A stretch of 64,000 nucleotides of DNA from Ceratodon purpureus (taxonomy: Eukaryota > Streptophyta > Bryopsida > Pseudoditrichales > Ditrichaceae): NCBI GenBank assembly GCA_014871385.1, contig CM026429.1, positions 3,386,869-3,450,868 on the forward strand, in the 5' to 3' direction. Positions 34,380 to 45,879 of the stretch are shown one piece after another. Under the pieces are notes generated by a model that ran no database searches, was not told where the DNA came from, and saw only the letters and a list, made by a program, of their open reading frames with translations. Made by a program: the position numbers and the translations under genes. Position 1 is the first letter of the stretch. The number at the start of each line of letters is the position of its first letter.

Positions 34380-37300
34380 AAACAAAGTTCAACAGAGAGC
34401 AAGCCGTTGCAAATCCAGTCCATGGCAAGGGATTTCAAAACGAGGTAAATACTTTGGAGTTGATCAATTGGGTTATTCTTTGAATATAGGACGTTAAAAT
34501 TCGTGGTGATGAGTGGAAATTGATCTCAAAAATGGTCTGTCGGATTGTTCTCTAAATCTTTGGACGTTCGGATTCCGAGGGGATGTGCCCATTTAGTTCG
34601 TAGAAATGATCTGTCGGATTCTTATGAGAAATTTAGGATGTATAATTTCCAAGGGGATGTGCCCATTGAGCTCCTTTAAAATGATCTGTCGGATTCTTGG
34701 AAGAAAATTCGGACGTTCATATTCCGAGGGGATGTGCCCATTAAGTTCGAAGAAATGATCTGTCGGATTCTTATGAGAAATTTAGGAAGTATAATTTCCA
34801 AGGGGATGTGCCCATCGAGCTCCTTTAAAATGATCTGTCGGATTCTTGGAAGAAATTTCGGACGTTCAATTTCCGAGGGGATGTGCCCATTAAGTTCGTA
34901 GAAATGATCTGTCGGATTCTTATGAGAAATTTTTGATGTTCAATTTCCAAGGGGATGTGCCCATTGAGCTCCTTTAAAATGATCTGTCGGATTCTTGGAA
35001 GAAATTTCGGACGTTCAACTTCCGAGGGGATGTGCCCATTAAGTTCGTAGAAATGATCTGTCGGATTCTTATGAGAAATTTTTGATGTTCAATTTCCAAG
35101 GGGATGTGCCCATTGAGCTCCTTTAAAATGATCTGTCGGATTCTTGGAAGAAATTTCGGACGTTCAATTTCCGAGGGGATGTGCCCATTAAGTTCGTAGA
35201 AATGATCTGTCGGATTCTTATGAGAAATTTTTGATGTTCAATTTCCAAGGGGATGTGCCCATTGAGCTCCTTTAAAATGATCTGTCGGATTCTTGGAAGA
35301 AATTTCGGACGTTCAATTTCCGAGGGGATGTGCCCATTAAGTTCGTAGAAATGATCTGTCGGATTCTTATGAGAAATTTCGGACGTTCAAATTCCGAGGG
35401 GATGTGCCCAATGAGCTCGCGGAAATTTTCTAAAAAATCCGACAGATCGATTTATAACACTCATGGTAGCAAGGTACCACAGAGATTTTACATACGTTTA
35501 GATGATTTGGATCAATTATTTGCACTAAGATGTGTTTTTTTAGTAATTTTAAGGAAAATGTGCCTCAAAATGCGAAAAATACCGAAGTACCCTGGAATGT
35601 TTGAGTCGAGAAATCATCTTTAGAATCCGACAGATGGTTTTTCTGTGTACATTTACCTAGGTACTCTGGGAAACTAGTCGCAAGAAATTATCTCTAGAAT
35701 CCGACAGATGGTTTTCGAGTGTCAATCATCTCAAGGTACCTTGTCAAGTTGGTGATAGCAAACAAGTTAAGAAATCCGACAGATGATTTTATTGTTTCCA
35801 TTTACCTGGGTACTCTGGAATTTTTGTCCGAAGAAGTAATCTCTAAAATGTGTCAGATGATTTTAATGTGTCGATTACCGCAGGGTACTCTGTCAAGTTG
35901 GAGAATTTAGATTAGCTCTGAAATCCGACATATGGTTTTGATTGTGTCAAATTACCTTGGTACTGTGGGAAGTAATACAGTAGAAATAATCTCTAAAATT
36001 AGACTGTTGAATTCAATGTGGCCAATTCGTCAAGGTACGTCAGGAAATTAGATATCGTAAACAATCTAAAACCTATGACAGATGGTTTATTTGTGTCAAT
36101 CTACCTAGATACCTTGGAAACTTGGAGACATGAAATAATCTCAAAAATCCGACAGACGATATTGATGTGTCGACTTCCGCAAGGTACCTTGTCATGTTGG
36201 CGATCAAAAATCATCTCTGAAATCCGACAGAGAATTATTTTGTGTTCACCTAGCTAGGTATTGTGGACTATATGACTGAAGAAATATTCTCTGAAATCCG
36301 TTTCATGATTTTTATGTTTCGAATACCCCAAGGTACCTCGGAAACTTAGCATTGATAAATCATCTGTCTCATCCGATAGATGAAATCTATATCGTATTCT
36401 TTACATGGTACTGTGTTGCATTCGTATGACAGATCAGCTGTTGGACCCTTTAGCGGTGATCTAACACACTTTCTATGAAAGAAAATGATGATTTTACATA
36501 GATAGTTAATGCTCTGTTATGAGGAAATTTGGTATTCGATGCAATGATGTCTCTCAGATTCTAATCTTCACTAGTCTGATTACTTGGGATGCTGTTGATT
36601 TTCAGATCAAAAGACATTATGATCGGCACCAAACCAAGGTTGAGATGACCATCGACAAGCTCCAAGCAATTGCAACATCTGAGGTGTCGGCCAAAACCAA
36701 AGCGAAATGGCTGAGGTGGTGGAACGGGTCGGCGAGTTCAAGGAAAACATTGAAGTTTCCACCATCACCTTGCTCAATTGAAGTGCTTAACCCCTGGATT
36801 ACAAAAGCTGCATTTTGGGCAAACGTAAGTGTAGTTCATCATTTCTAGAACTCTGGGTTGTTACACTGATTCGAGGTTATAGCCGATGGCGTCCTCTTTA
36901 GTTATTTGTGTCTCACTCTTAAGTTGATTCTTTTGTATCAGTTGGAAGACGAAGTCGAGAAAGAGTGCCTCAACTGGTTGGCAACCAGTTCCGATGCAGA
37001 GGAAGACATTAACTCCAAGCGCACTCCTATGGCCGAGTACATCGAGAAGTGGCGTGTGCTTCTATGGGAGAAGGCATACTTGTCGTTCTTCACTGGAGCT
37101 AATGTGTATTCGAAGTCGCAACCATTCAATTCCCAACCAGGGACCGACATGGCTTGGAAGCGATGTCTGTATCGGTACTTTAAGCGGGAGCTCATCCCAG
37201 CTGGTGTAGTTAAGAGTATACCACCTCCGTGGTTCAGCTGGACGGAGACATCGAATTCCGAGTTCATCTTCACAACCAACCAGCGGAAGATGTTCAATTT

Positions 37301-39103
37301 GAACCATCTGATTGAGTGCTGCTGGTATATCGAGTGCCCAAAGTCATTTGTAACTGCTGAGGAGAAGGCTGTAAGGGAGATGTTTACCAAGAGGAAAGAT
37401 GGGGAAGACGACACCCATGATATTTCAGATGAAGCACTTCTTGCTCAGGATGCAGAGCCAGAACAGGATACACAAGTCGTTTCGACATCCACTGGTGCCG
37501 GGGATGCGAGCACAAAGAAACGGAAGAGGGGAGCGAAGTCGGCATCGAAGGAGTCCCACCAGGAACCAGTGAAGAAGAGGAGCAGGGGGAAGAAGTCGGA
37601 CCCAGCGACTGTTGAGCCGAATGGTGCGGAGAATGGGACATTCTCTCCAAGGATTGGACATGCTGAGAAGCCAGACGTCAGCGCACCTCAAGCAAGATGC
37701 CCTGTTCATGAGTTGATTCTGAATGAATCAATAACTGAGTGGCAGAAGGCAAATCCTAGAATGAGGTTAAAAAGCATGCCAAAGGCTTTCAACGACATGG
37801 TCCAGTGGATTCGGAGCGTCACCCCTCAACGGGTCCGGATGAAGGACGGGAAGAGTGTTCGGGGGGGTGGATTGGCAGATCTCATTATCATTGATATTCC
37901 GGAGGGTCTACCGGTCCCTGGTATATCCGATGAGGACGAGATTCCAGATTGGAACAGCAGAGGCGACAATTACCTTGCAGCCGTCTTTGGCTTTGTTAAA
38001 CTCGTTCTCCAAGACCAGGGGTGTGTGATCATTATCCATCCGGATGACAATGGCGAAATTGAGGACGAGATTCGTGATTTTCATCAAGTGGTTGAATTGA
38101 AGTCTGAGAGGTCGTGGACAGGCATCAATAGATTGCTTCTTCGCTCCGCAAAAATAAGCGGCATGACAACATGCTTCTTTAAGGTGCAACTTCTTACATT
38201 ATCCTCGAATAACAGCTTTGACTTCAGACCGACACCCGAGGATTACAAGAAAAAGAGCATCGACATCGTTGACCGTGATGTCATCCTAAATTGGGTTACG
38301 CTGGAGCAACAGACGATGCGCAAGGAGGTGCCATGGCGAGGAGCGAGGGAGAAAGACGTGCTGTTCATCGAGAGCTTAATCAGAGCCACCACCGACCCTG
38401 GTGACGTCGTCGTCGATATCGGCGCCGGAACGGGTAAGTCTCGTCGTTTTTGCACATGCGAGGTAACTTTGAACAAGGCCTTTTTTTTGAAATTTGAAAC
38501 TACTAAAATCTAACAGAGAGGCACTCAATTGTATCAGGTGCATCAATCAAAGCATGCCGGCAGTCAGGACGGAACATAGTTGCGCTTGAGGATGACCCTG
38601 AGCTGTATACAGAAGTCCTAAAGAAGTTGGCTCTGCCGCCACTGCCTCTTCCGAAGGCGGATTCATCTCATGTACCGATCAAGCCGATGATCGAAAAAGA
38701 AGTTCTGGCCACCCCTAAGCCGGTGAATAAATTCATCGCCATGATGACTGAGGAAAGCGACGACGAGTAAGTGAGTATTTCAATGAACATTTTCTAAATG
38801 TGACATTTTGAAATGACATGGTTTTTTGTTAAATATGAATCTGTTTTTTGATACGGTTGTGGTTGCAGACTGCTGAGTCCGCGATCTGGTGGGATAATTA
38901 ACGAGTGCATCAAGAAGATAGCTCTATCACCTGATTTGCTACGTCTTCTAGAGTATGCCGAGCTAGGGGCTCAATTTCAAGCTAATGTGGAGTCTCCAAC
39001 ATTGAAGAAATTTACGCGTAGAAAATACGATGGTCGAGTCCTAAGCTTTGTGGATGTTGAAGCTGTAGTTGAATCTCATAGCCTTCTTGTTGATCCGGAG
39101 TGA
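34380..39103 (+). pseudogene. E1 ParB-MTase gene, 3' part (middle region + MTase-like domain)
   Basis: Exons are 34,380-34,444 (rest of the exon cut by E2), 36,606-36,824, 36,942-38,433, 38,538-38,766 and 38,869-39,103 (stop TGA). They continue the frame left at 7133. The large exon covers what are four exons in E2, so introns were lost in E1 or gained in E2. Visible motifs are LADLIIIDIPEGLPVPG (DIPE at the DPPY position), EVPWRGAREKD, PGDVVVDIGAGTGASIKAC (SAM motif I) and IVALEDDPELY. Lys/Arg-rich blocks (KKRKRGAKS, KKRSRGKK) suggest nuclear location. This half has no start codon or promoter of its own, so the gene is inactive unless the 27-kb insert is removed. Confidence 0.85.
34445..36605 (+). 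repeat. 2.2-kb intron of E1 ParB gene made of two opposed minisatellite arrays of ATCTGTCGGATT
   Basis: The intron has donor gtaaat and acceptor ttttcag. From about 34,540 to 35,430 some 11-12 units of about 75 bp, alternating between two subtypes, each carry GATCTGTCGGATTCT. From about 35,443 to 36,440 another 10-11 degenerate units of about 73 bp carry the reverse complement, AATCCGACAGATGG. The two arrays face each other around 35,430. The first array is much more uniform than the second. Confidence 0.85.
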
Positions 39104-39600
39104 CCGCAGTATTACATGTTCATGAATTTTAATTTTCCAGTAATTCTCTGTGTATACAGTTTTTAATTCAACAATACGGCCTATATACGTGGTTTGCATA
39201 GTAGTTACTTATTTGAATGAACTCTTCTTCATTACACCGTTTTCATTCTTTCTAAATTCATGGTATAAATGAAATAGCCGACTCAATCTTATTCGCTATA
39301 ATGCTTATTTGCTGTTTTGGTATTTTTATTCTGTTTAGTATCTTCTATTATTCTGATAATCTGTTTCTACTATCTTCCATATTAGGTTAACTCTCTCTTG
39401 TATTCTCAATCAAATGTATGATTATTCAAGAATTCATTAACTTATTTCATGTTTATGCCTGAATTTCACAAATTTATTTTTGAAAATACTTTCATTAAAT
39501 GTTTTATAATCTTTTACAAATTTAATTTTCAATTAATATTCTATTAATAAAATGTGCACAGCTCTTTTACATTCAATATCAATCCCGGAGAAGGATTCCA
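39104..39600. other. AT-rich intergenic DNA after E1 ParB-MTase gene
   Basis: No gene or structured repeat seen. Presumably 3' flank. Confidence 0.5.
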
Positions 39601-39619
39601 AATGTCCATCGTCTATATT

Positions 39620-40010
39620 GACAGGGAGTCTTTTTGAACTTAAAGACCAAGACCTATATCCGCGCGTCACCTACCACCGACCCCGGTGGTTTTCATGGAG
39701 CTCACAAACCTTGTGACAAATCCGACAGTTGGTTTCGGCTTGCGTTCTATGCCACCGGGGGTGTCATACCCGGGATGCTGAAACCCTGTAATTGCGACCC
39801 GCAGCTTCCAAATACCAACCCCGGCGGCAATCTGCAAAGCCTAAACATCGCTGTCGGATCCGACAATGGAAATCTAGCCTCGTCGAAATCCGCCGGCCTC
39901 TACGACCTTGTGCATATCCCATACTTTGGCGCCTAGTCAACCCTTCTTATTATCTTCTGACCTAGCCGCCGCGGCCCTCGTATCCTGAAGTTTTACTATA
40001 AATACCTTTC
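39620..40010 (+). promoter_or_regulatory. GC-rich promoter module with GTCGGATCCGAC palindrome and TATA box
   Basis: The GC-rich block contains GCTGTCGGATCCGACAATGG (palindrome at about 39,851-39,865), then TTCTGACCTAGCCGCC (about 39,955), then TATAAATA at 39,997-40,004, followed by a leader. A homologous module (AATCCCGGCG, GCTGTCGGATCCGACAATCG, GACCTAGCCGCC, TATAAGTA) occurs at 45,880-46,670 before the gene at 47.8 kb. Confidence 0.6.
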
Positions 40011-40135
40011 ATTTTTCATAGTTTGTCACCTTCTGCTTAATCCATTTTGGTGAGTTTCATCCTCTATTTTTTTTGTTGTTCACTTTGATTGCCTTTCTGC
40101 TATTTTCGTCTCTCTCATTTCCGTTGCATATGTGA

Positions 40136-41060
40136 ATTTGCTAGTGTTTGTGCTTTGTTACTGTGGCTATGGAGGTGGGGGGCCGAGGCTCCAGAGGGCC
40201 GATGAAGCCTCTCCCGGCCCCTCATTTGTATGTGTGCTTGTGTTTATGCTTCGTTACTGTGGCTATGGAGGTGGCGGGCCGAGGCTCGAGAGGGCCAATG
40301 AAGCCTCTCCCGGCCCCTCATTTATGTGTGTGCTTGTGTTTATGCTTCGTTACTGTGGCTATGGAGGTGCGGGGCCGAGGCTCTAGAGGGCCGATGAAGC
40401 CTCTCCCGGCCTCTCATTTGTGTGTGTGCTTGTGTTTATGCTTCGTTACTGTGGCTATGGAGGTGCGGGGCCGAGGCTCGAGAGGGCCGATGAAGCCTCT
40501 CCCGGCCCCTCATTTGTGTGTGTGCTTGTATTTATGCTTCGTTACTGTGGCTATGGAGGTGGCGGGCCGAGGCTCGAGAGGGCCAATGAAGCCTCTCCCG
40601 GCCCCTCATTTGTAAGTGTGCTTGTGTTTATGCTTCGTTACTGTGGCTATGGAGGTGGGGGGCCGAGGCTCGAGAGGGCCGATGAAGCCTCTCCCGGCCC
40701 CTCATTTGTATGTGTGCTTGTGTTTATGCTTCGTTACTGTGGCTATGGAGGTGGCGGGCCGAGGCTCGAGAGGGCCAATGAAGCCTCTCCCGGCCCCTCA
40801 TTTGTAAGTGTGCTTGTGTTTATGCTTCGTTACTGTGGCTATGGAGGTGGGGGGCCGAGGCTCGAGAGGGCCAATGAAGCCTCTCCCGGCCCCTCATTTG
40901 TGTGTGTGCTTGTGTTTATGCTTCGTTACTGTGGCTATGGAGGTGGCGGGCCGAGGCTCGAGAGGGCCGATGAAGCCTCCCCCGGCTTGGAATTAGTGTA
41001 TTTTCTTGTGTGTGTGCTTCCTTACTGTGGCTATGGAGGTGGGGGGCCGAGGCGGTTTCT
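40136..41060 (+). repeat. GC-rich 96-bp minisatellite (about 9.5 units)
   Basis: The unit contains TGTGTTTATGCTTCGTTACT, GTGGCTATGGAGGTGGCGGG and CCGAGGCTCGAGAGGGCC. Units are nearly identical. The length of 96 is a multiple of three and frames stay open, but whether it is translated is unclear. The same minisatellite lies at 47,140-47,760 in front of a different coding exon. Confidence 0.9.
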
Positions 41061-41136
41061 TCGCAGGTTGAAGAATGCTATAAAATCTAATACGCAATTC
41101 ATTGGTTTTTTCATTAGGAGTTCTCTAAAGAAAATA

Positions 41137-41781
41137 ATGGGGAGCAGTGATCAAGTACCGCCACCAGCTGAGACCGAGGTACTAGAATAATAGTACACTA
41201 AACCTAAGATATCTCTGATTCACATACATGACTCCTGCCTCCTAATGTTTTGCCCTCCTCTCATCTGAAAGAGAAATCTAACCTTCTAATTATTTCTGCT
41301 ATTCTAGGTGTATACCGATGCATCTGAGAGGTCTATCTCCAACCCCATTCCAGTGATCAATGTTTCCGATCTCTCGGATTCATATGATCATCAATTCTGT
41401 ACCTGTGCTGGAGCAAGCCCTGTGAGTCTTGGTGGTGGGCCGTTCGAAGTCCATTCTCCACAGTATATGCCTACCTCTCCAGTTTACATGCCTACATCTC
41501 CAGTGTATGAGCCTACCTCTCCAGTTTACATGCCTACATCCCCAGTGTATGAGCCTACCTCTCCAAGCGCCTTGCCCACTTCTCCTGCACCGGATTCACC
41601 GCCAATGTCTCCTCCCTCTCCTTCATCGCCTATTCGAGTGAGGAGGCCAGCCCATGTGGTCTTTGCCCTTCCGGCAATACCGCCTTGCCCTGTTCCAAAA
41701 ACCAGGCGATATTGGAGGAGGCGCCGCAACTGGAATTGTAGACAGGCTCGGGAGTATTATAGTCATGCATCACGTAGATAG
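41137..41781 (+). CDS. CTD-mimic protein with six heptads ([14 protein letters not shown])
   Basis: Exons 41,137-41,178 ([14 protein letters not shown]) and 41,308-41,781 give 171 residues. The protein has a Ser/Asp motif ([14 protein letters not shown], resembling a SUMO-interacting motif) and a short Cys pair (CTC). Six consecutive heptads follow, [35 protein letters not shown] and ALPTSPA. Next come [11 protein letters not shown], then [13 protein letters not shown] and an Arg-rich tail (YWRRRRNW). The heptads match the Pol II CTD consensus at positions 1, 3, 4, 5 and 6. No ParB exon follows in this copy, which supports the CTD-like exon being a separate product. If the minisatellite is translated, the protein would be longer at its N-terminus. 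Function unknown. Binding of CTD-recognising factors is a hypothesis. Confidence 0.65.
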
Positions 41782-42682
41782 TACCTGTGTATCTAAAATA
41801 GATTGGATGATTATCTAGCTAAGGAATAAATAATTTGAGAAACATAAAGCAACCACATATATATCCTACAGAATAGTATACAGTACATGGAGATAGAGTA
41901 CATGAAACAAATAGAATACAGTACTTATAACAACCTTGTCAAAGTTAGTATCTACCTTGCTTGATATACATTCTCATATGGACACACTATTAGTAATAGA
42001 TTGTATATATGAATATGCTTGTTATTTTATCGGATTATCATTCACTAGAAATAGATTAAATTTAACTAACCTACAGAATTTATGAAAATTGGTATATAAA
42101 ATAAACAGCCTAGACCTTCAATAGTCCAAGGACCATTATCTATTCAACATTTAATTGTGACCCAAAGTTCAAATGTCACCCATCTTTAAAACTTATCCTC
42201 GAATTTATCTGTAATCCTATTCTTTAATTGTTTCTTTACTAGTTGCTGTATTCAGTTCTGATTGTCATTTAGAGGTGGTGTCTAAATCAATAGAGATTTC
42301 TATATGAAATTAGAAATGTAATCAAATAAAATATCGGATACTAATAGCATGATCTTATCATGCTGGCTTGTTATGTAACAGATGAAAGTCATTAAAACAT
42401 ATTTAGATCATAGCAATGGAAACAATAGTTGAAACTTTATCTTTAAACAAAGGTGATCTTCATATTATTTGCTATATTTCCATTTAACATTCATCCAAAC
42501 ACGATAGTGTCAATATCAATTTTCTCGAGTTCTGACTTATTTAATATTCTAATCCTGTAACCTCAGCTTTTCAGTGACATCCCCATACTTTAAATGCACT
42601 CGATACAATCCCCTTGGAACCTCCCTAAAGCTCTCCTTGCAGCAGCGTTCTTGGCCCCGGGGATTCTTCGTTTTATGGAAAA
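41782..42682. other. AT-rich intergenic DNA
   Basis: About 900 bp with no credible gene. Part of it (41,835-42,030) resembles 45,640-45,800: both share GTACATAG...ACCTTGTCAAAG and CTACCTTGCTTGATATACATT. This is further evidence of a duplication within the 40-47 kb region. Confidence 0.5.
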
Positions 42683-42706
42683 CCATCTGTCGGATCCGAC
42701 AGATGG
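42683..42706. promoter_or_regulatory. 24-bp perfect palindrome with core CTGTCGGATCCGACAG
   Basis: The perfect inverted repeat has arms CCATCTGTCGGA/TCCGACAGATGG. It lies about 440 bp upstream of the gene at 43,122, inside a GC-rich island. Shortly after it, at about 42,758-42,835, come five or six imperfect copies of CCCGGTTATGGCG-type words. Confidence 0.85.
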
Positions 42707-43121
42707 ATTTCACTTCCAACAAAAACCGACGACCTCCATTCCACGCTCGGTTTTCGCGCCCGGTTATGGCGCCCGGTTATGGAACCCGGGTATGGTGCCC
42801 GGTTATGGCTCTCGGGTATGGCGCACGGAAAGGGCGCTCGTTTCAACTTAGCTTTTAAATAATTCAGCGTGGCAAAAATCCAACAGATTCTTTGACCGCA
42901 ACGGTTTTTGGCATCGTTGAATTAAATAACTATTATGCTCAACCGTTCTCTATATTGAAAGGGTATATCTCTTACTGATAAGGCATCATGAGTGATATGG
43001 AAGGATGGGCAAAATGCACAACCCTTTTTGTCAACATTTGAAAAAAAAAAAAAAAAAAAGTTCTGTCCTCGTTATTTTAAATTTCCTAATCTTCAATTAG
43101 AATTCACGTTTACTTAATAGC

Positions 43122-44153
43122 ATGGCAGATCATAGACTCAAATGCGTTTTTTCACTATTCTATGTCTTAATTCTGACAACTTTCCTACGAGTACAATCAT
43201 TTGATGAAGAAATTATACAGAATGTATTGTCACCAGTTGAAATTACAAATAATATGCACAAGAAGGTATGGCTAGATTGCTTCGAAAAGATATATGATCA
43301 TGGTGTGCCAATAAAGCAAAACGTTGTGTTTGATCAAATTAAAGCTTATGCATCTGTCGAAGTTGGCCGCGGTCTTCTCGATTTTGAAGATAATTTGTTT
43401 TGTGATTTTGAATACGAAATCCGCGAATGGAATTGTGCCATAAAATATGAGATAGATTACATGTGCATCTGGGAGCATCCACATGCTCGTCTTATGCGGC
43501 ACGAAGATGCAAATTTCAACAATGACAATTGTCCAATCTGTGAACAAGGTCCCAGCCCTGATACATATTTGTGTCGATGGAATATTGAACGAGATGGTTT
43601 GTATGTTTCTCAGTTCCATCCTATTAGCGGGAGACATCAGTACAAGCTATTTCAACATTGGAAGGAGGACGAGGACCACCACAAATTCCTCGCAGAGTAC
43701 AGGATCTCTATTTTTAATGATTTGGATGATGAATTAATGCTTACATTTGGAGTTGTGGATGGCACAAGGAACACTGTGAAAATTCCTGGACGCCTTCGAG
43801 CACACATATCTGAACAATTTTTTCAAATATCCTTAAATCGACGCACTGATGAGCACTTACTAGGTTCGACTTGGATATGTAATTTTAAAGACCTTGGGAG
43901 TATGGCTTATCGTAGAGATATTAAAATATGGACACCTCCTCTGCAAAACCACGTTTCAGTTCCTATCGAATGTATAGATTGCGCATGGAAAGCAGATAAT
44001 GAAGGCATTTGGCTGGATCGGGTTGGATGTGGACAGACCGGATCAATTTGGGAAAAACGATTTGACTGGGTTCCAATACGAAAGCGGACAAGAGAACCTG
44101 GCAATGAAGATCAACCACCAAAGCGTCCAAAACTGGAGCACTTGGAACTTTAA
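43122..44153 (+). CDS. Unknown 343-residue single-exon protein with hydrophobic N-terminus and nuclear-signal-like C-terminus
   Basis: The frame starts at ATG 43,122. Residues 10-25 are hydrophobic (FSLFYVLILTTFL), resembling a signal peptide or anchor. The body is rich in Trp, Asp and Cys (DNCPICEQGP, LCRWN, WICNF, CIDCAW). The C-terminus is strongly basic (RKRTREP, PPKRPKLE). I recognise no family. The frame is long for AT-rich DNA and has no introns. It lies in the 40-51 kb cargo region, downstream of the palindrome at 42,683. Confidence 0.6.
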   Translation: MADHRLKCVFSLFYVLILTTFLRVQSFDEEIIQNVLSPVEITNNMHKKVWLDCFEKIYDHGVPIKQNVVFDQIKAYASVEVGRGLLDFEDNLFCDFEYEIREWNCAIKYEIDYMCIWEHPHARLMRHEDANFNNDNCPICEQGPSPDTYLCRWNIERDGLYVSQFHPISGRHQYKLFQHWKEDEDHHKFLAEYRISIFNDLDDELMLTFGVVDGTRNTVKIPGRLRAHISEQFFQISLNRRTDEHLLGSTWICNFKDLGSMAYRRDIKIWTPPLQNHVSVPIECIDCAWKADNEGIWLDRVGCGQTGSIWEKRFDWVPIRKRTREPGNEDQPPKRPKLEHLEL

Positions 44154-45060
44154 AATTTTAAAAAATAGAGGCGTTATTACTATAAGTATTTTATCCATTT
44201 TATATCATATTGATACCTCTTATTTTATGATTGCTTTCAAAACTCTATTAGTCAGCGTTTGAAAATATGTATTCTGTAATTCATCATGGTAGGTAGAGAA
44301 AGTAATATATAGTGTGCAAATGGTGGTGGCCTACACCATGCTCAACAGTAAAACCTCTCTGTTTATTTCATTTTGCCTTGCAATTAACATTCTGTTATAT
44401 TGTTTAATTGTTTCCTTTTCATTTCGTTTTATACATATGTATATATGCTTTTTACTTTATTTATTATTTTACATCTATCCACATTGAATATACAGATTCA
44501 GTTCATTTTTTTTGGTTTAAACCTGTAATAGACTATATTCTAAAATTTTCTTTATTAAAAAGACATTTTCATTTCAAGTCCTTTTATGTCTCTGTTCTGT
44601 ACTTGAGCTTAAAGACTATGACTTATGGTTTGTAAATATGTATATTCTAATCAATCTTATAGATATGAATCCCCTTATTGATCCTAGAGGATTGAAAAAG
44701 TCTTCCAAGGTGTGCACATGGTGATGGCTTATAGCATACTCAACCCTGATACCCCTATGCCTAATATATTTATCACTGCTTTCATTTTTTGATTATTTAA
44801 TTTATCATTTATTAACGTTCTATCAACATAGAGTTCACAAATTCCTTTCCCTATTTAAGGTTTAAACTGATTATGGAATCTTTTACCTTGTAGTGTATAT
44901 TGTAAAAGTATCAAGTCGGATATTTGCATATTATTGTTCTTTAAATCAACTAGTTTATTCAATAACTAGTTAGTCACTTGTATGACGCCCATCATATGTT
45001 TCCTTTTACACTTCCCCGTTCATAAGTCAACTAGTCTAAGACTTCAGAAGCACCTTCCGT
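44154..45060. other. AT-rich intergenic DNA
   Basis: About 900 bp. Two imperfect copies of a segment with GTGCAMATGGTGRTGGCYTA...CATRCTCAAC occur at about 44,315 and 44,712. No gene seen. Confidence 0.45.
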
Positions 45061-45189
45061 AAAGGGTGAGCCCCCCCTGCGGGTGGCTCACCCTTCATAA
45101 CCCCCGTTGGAAAACACTAAAGTTTGGGCAGGTTGCAAAATTTTACTATCAAGTTACATTAGCCAAGCATGAGTTCTGGGCTCAATCTC

Positions 45190-45262
45190 CATGGAGACTT
45201 GGCCTGGTAGGTTCATGTTGCGGCTCTTGCGGGGTGCCGGGTTCGAATCCCCTCGGAAACAC
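45190..45262 (+). repeat. tRNA-like relic (A- and B-box-like)
   Basis: TGGCCTGGTAGG (A-box-like, about 45,200) and CCGGGTTCGAATCCCC (B-box-like, about 45,238) are spaced about as in a tRNA. The T-arm and acceptor stems do not pair well, so this is more likely a SINE fragment than a functional tRNA. Confidence 0.3.
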
Positions 45263-45879
45263 GACCCATCGGGTAGCCTGGAAGGATTACAAAATTTTTG
45301 ATCGTGTCCGGTCTTTGAGCCCCGCGGGTTTTATGCAGCACCCCGCCCCGACCCCGGCGGTTCTTCCAAATCTCAGAATCCATCTGACGGATTTTTATGA
45401 TGTTTTGGTCTCATTAGAGCAACCACCGGGGTTCACCTAGAGGGCTGTTCTGCGTCTTAAATTTTGAACGTTCATATTTTTTTAAAATTTCATAATTCCT
45501 TATTGTATATATCTCGTTCATTTGACCTATTTCTTGTTTGTTGAGTTTAGTATTATCTTTTAATCTTTTGCAAGCATGTGTTGAACATCTCACTTCCTTT
45601 TTTTAACACCATTAAACATTTATTGGATGATTATCCAACTAAAGATTATTTAATATGAGTGACATAAAGCAGTCACATGGATAACATGTATAAGGAACAA
45701 GTAGAATACAGTACATAGAAATACCTTGTCAAAGCTAGCATCTACCTTGCTTGATATACATTATGATATGAAGACACTATTAGTAATAGATTGTATATAT
45801 GCGTATGCATGTTCGGAAGCTGAATACCTGGCATCTGATACCCGACCTGTTGGGACCCTCGCTGCTGAGACCCGCAGCT

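Noticed and set aside
34540-35430. CRISPR-like or iteron array in a prokaryotic plasmid
   Set aside because: The array lies inside a spliceosomal intron of a plant gene and its whole 75-bp unit is repeated.
40132-41190. Three overlapping forward ORFs across the 96-bp minisatellite as separate genes
   Set aside because: The 96-bp unit is open in more than one frame. At most one could be coding, and the minisatellite may be wholly untranslated leader.
45190-45262. Functional tRNA gene
   Set aside because: A- and B-box-like words are present, but T-arm and acceptor stems do not pair adequately.
45066-45440. Forward ORF of 124 residues
   Set aside because: It spans a tRNA-like relic and GC-rich promoter-like sequence, with no domain or conserved copy.
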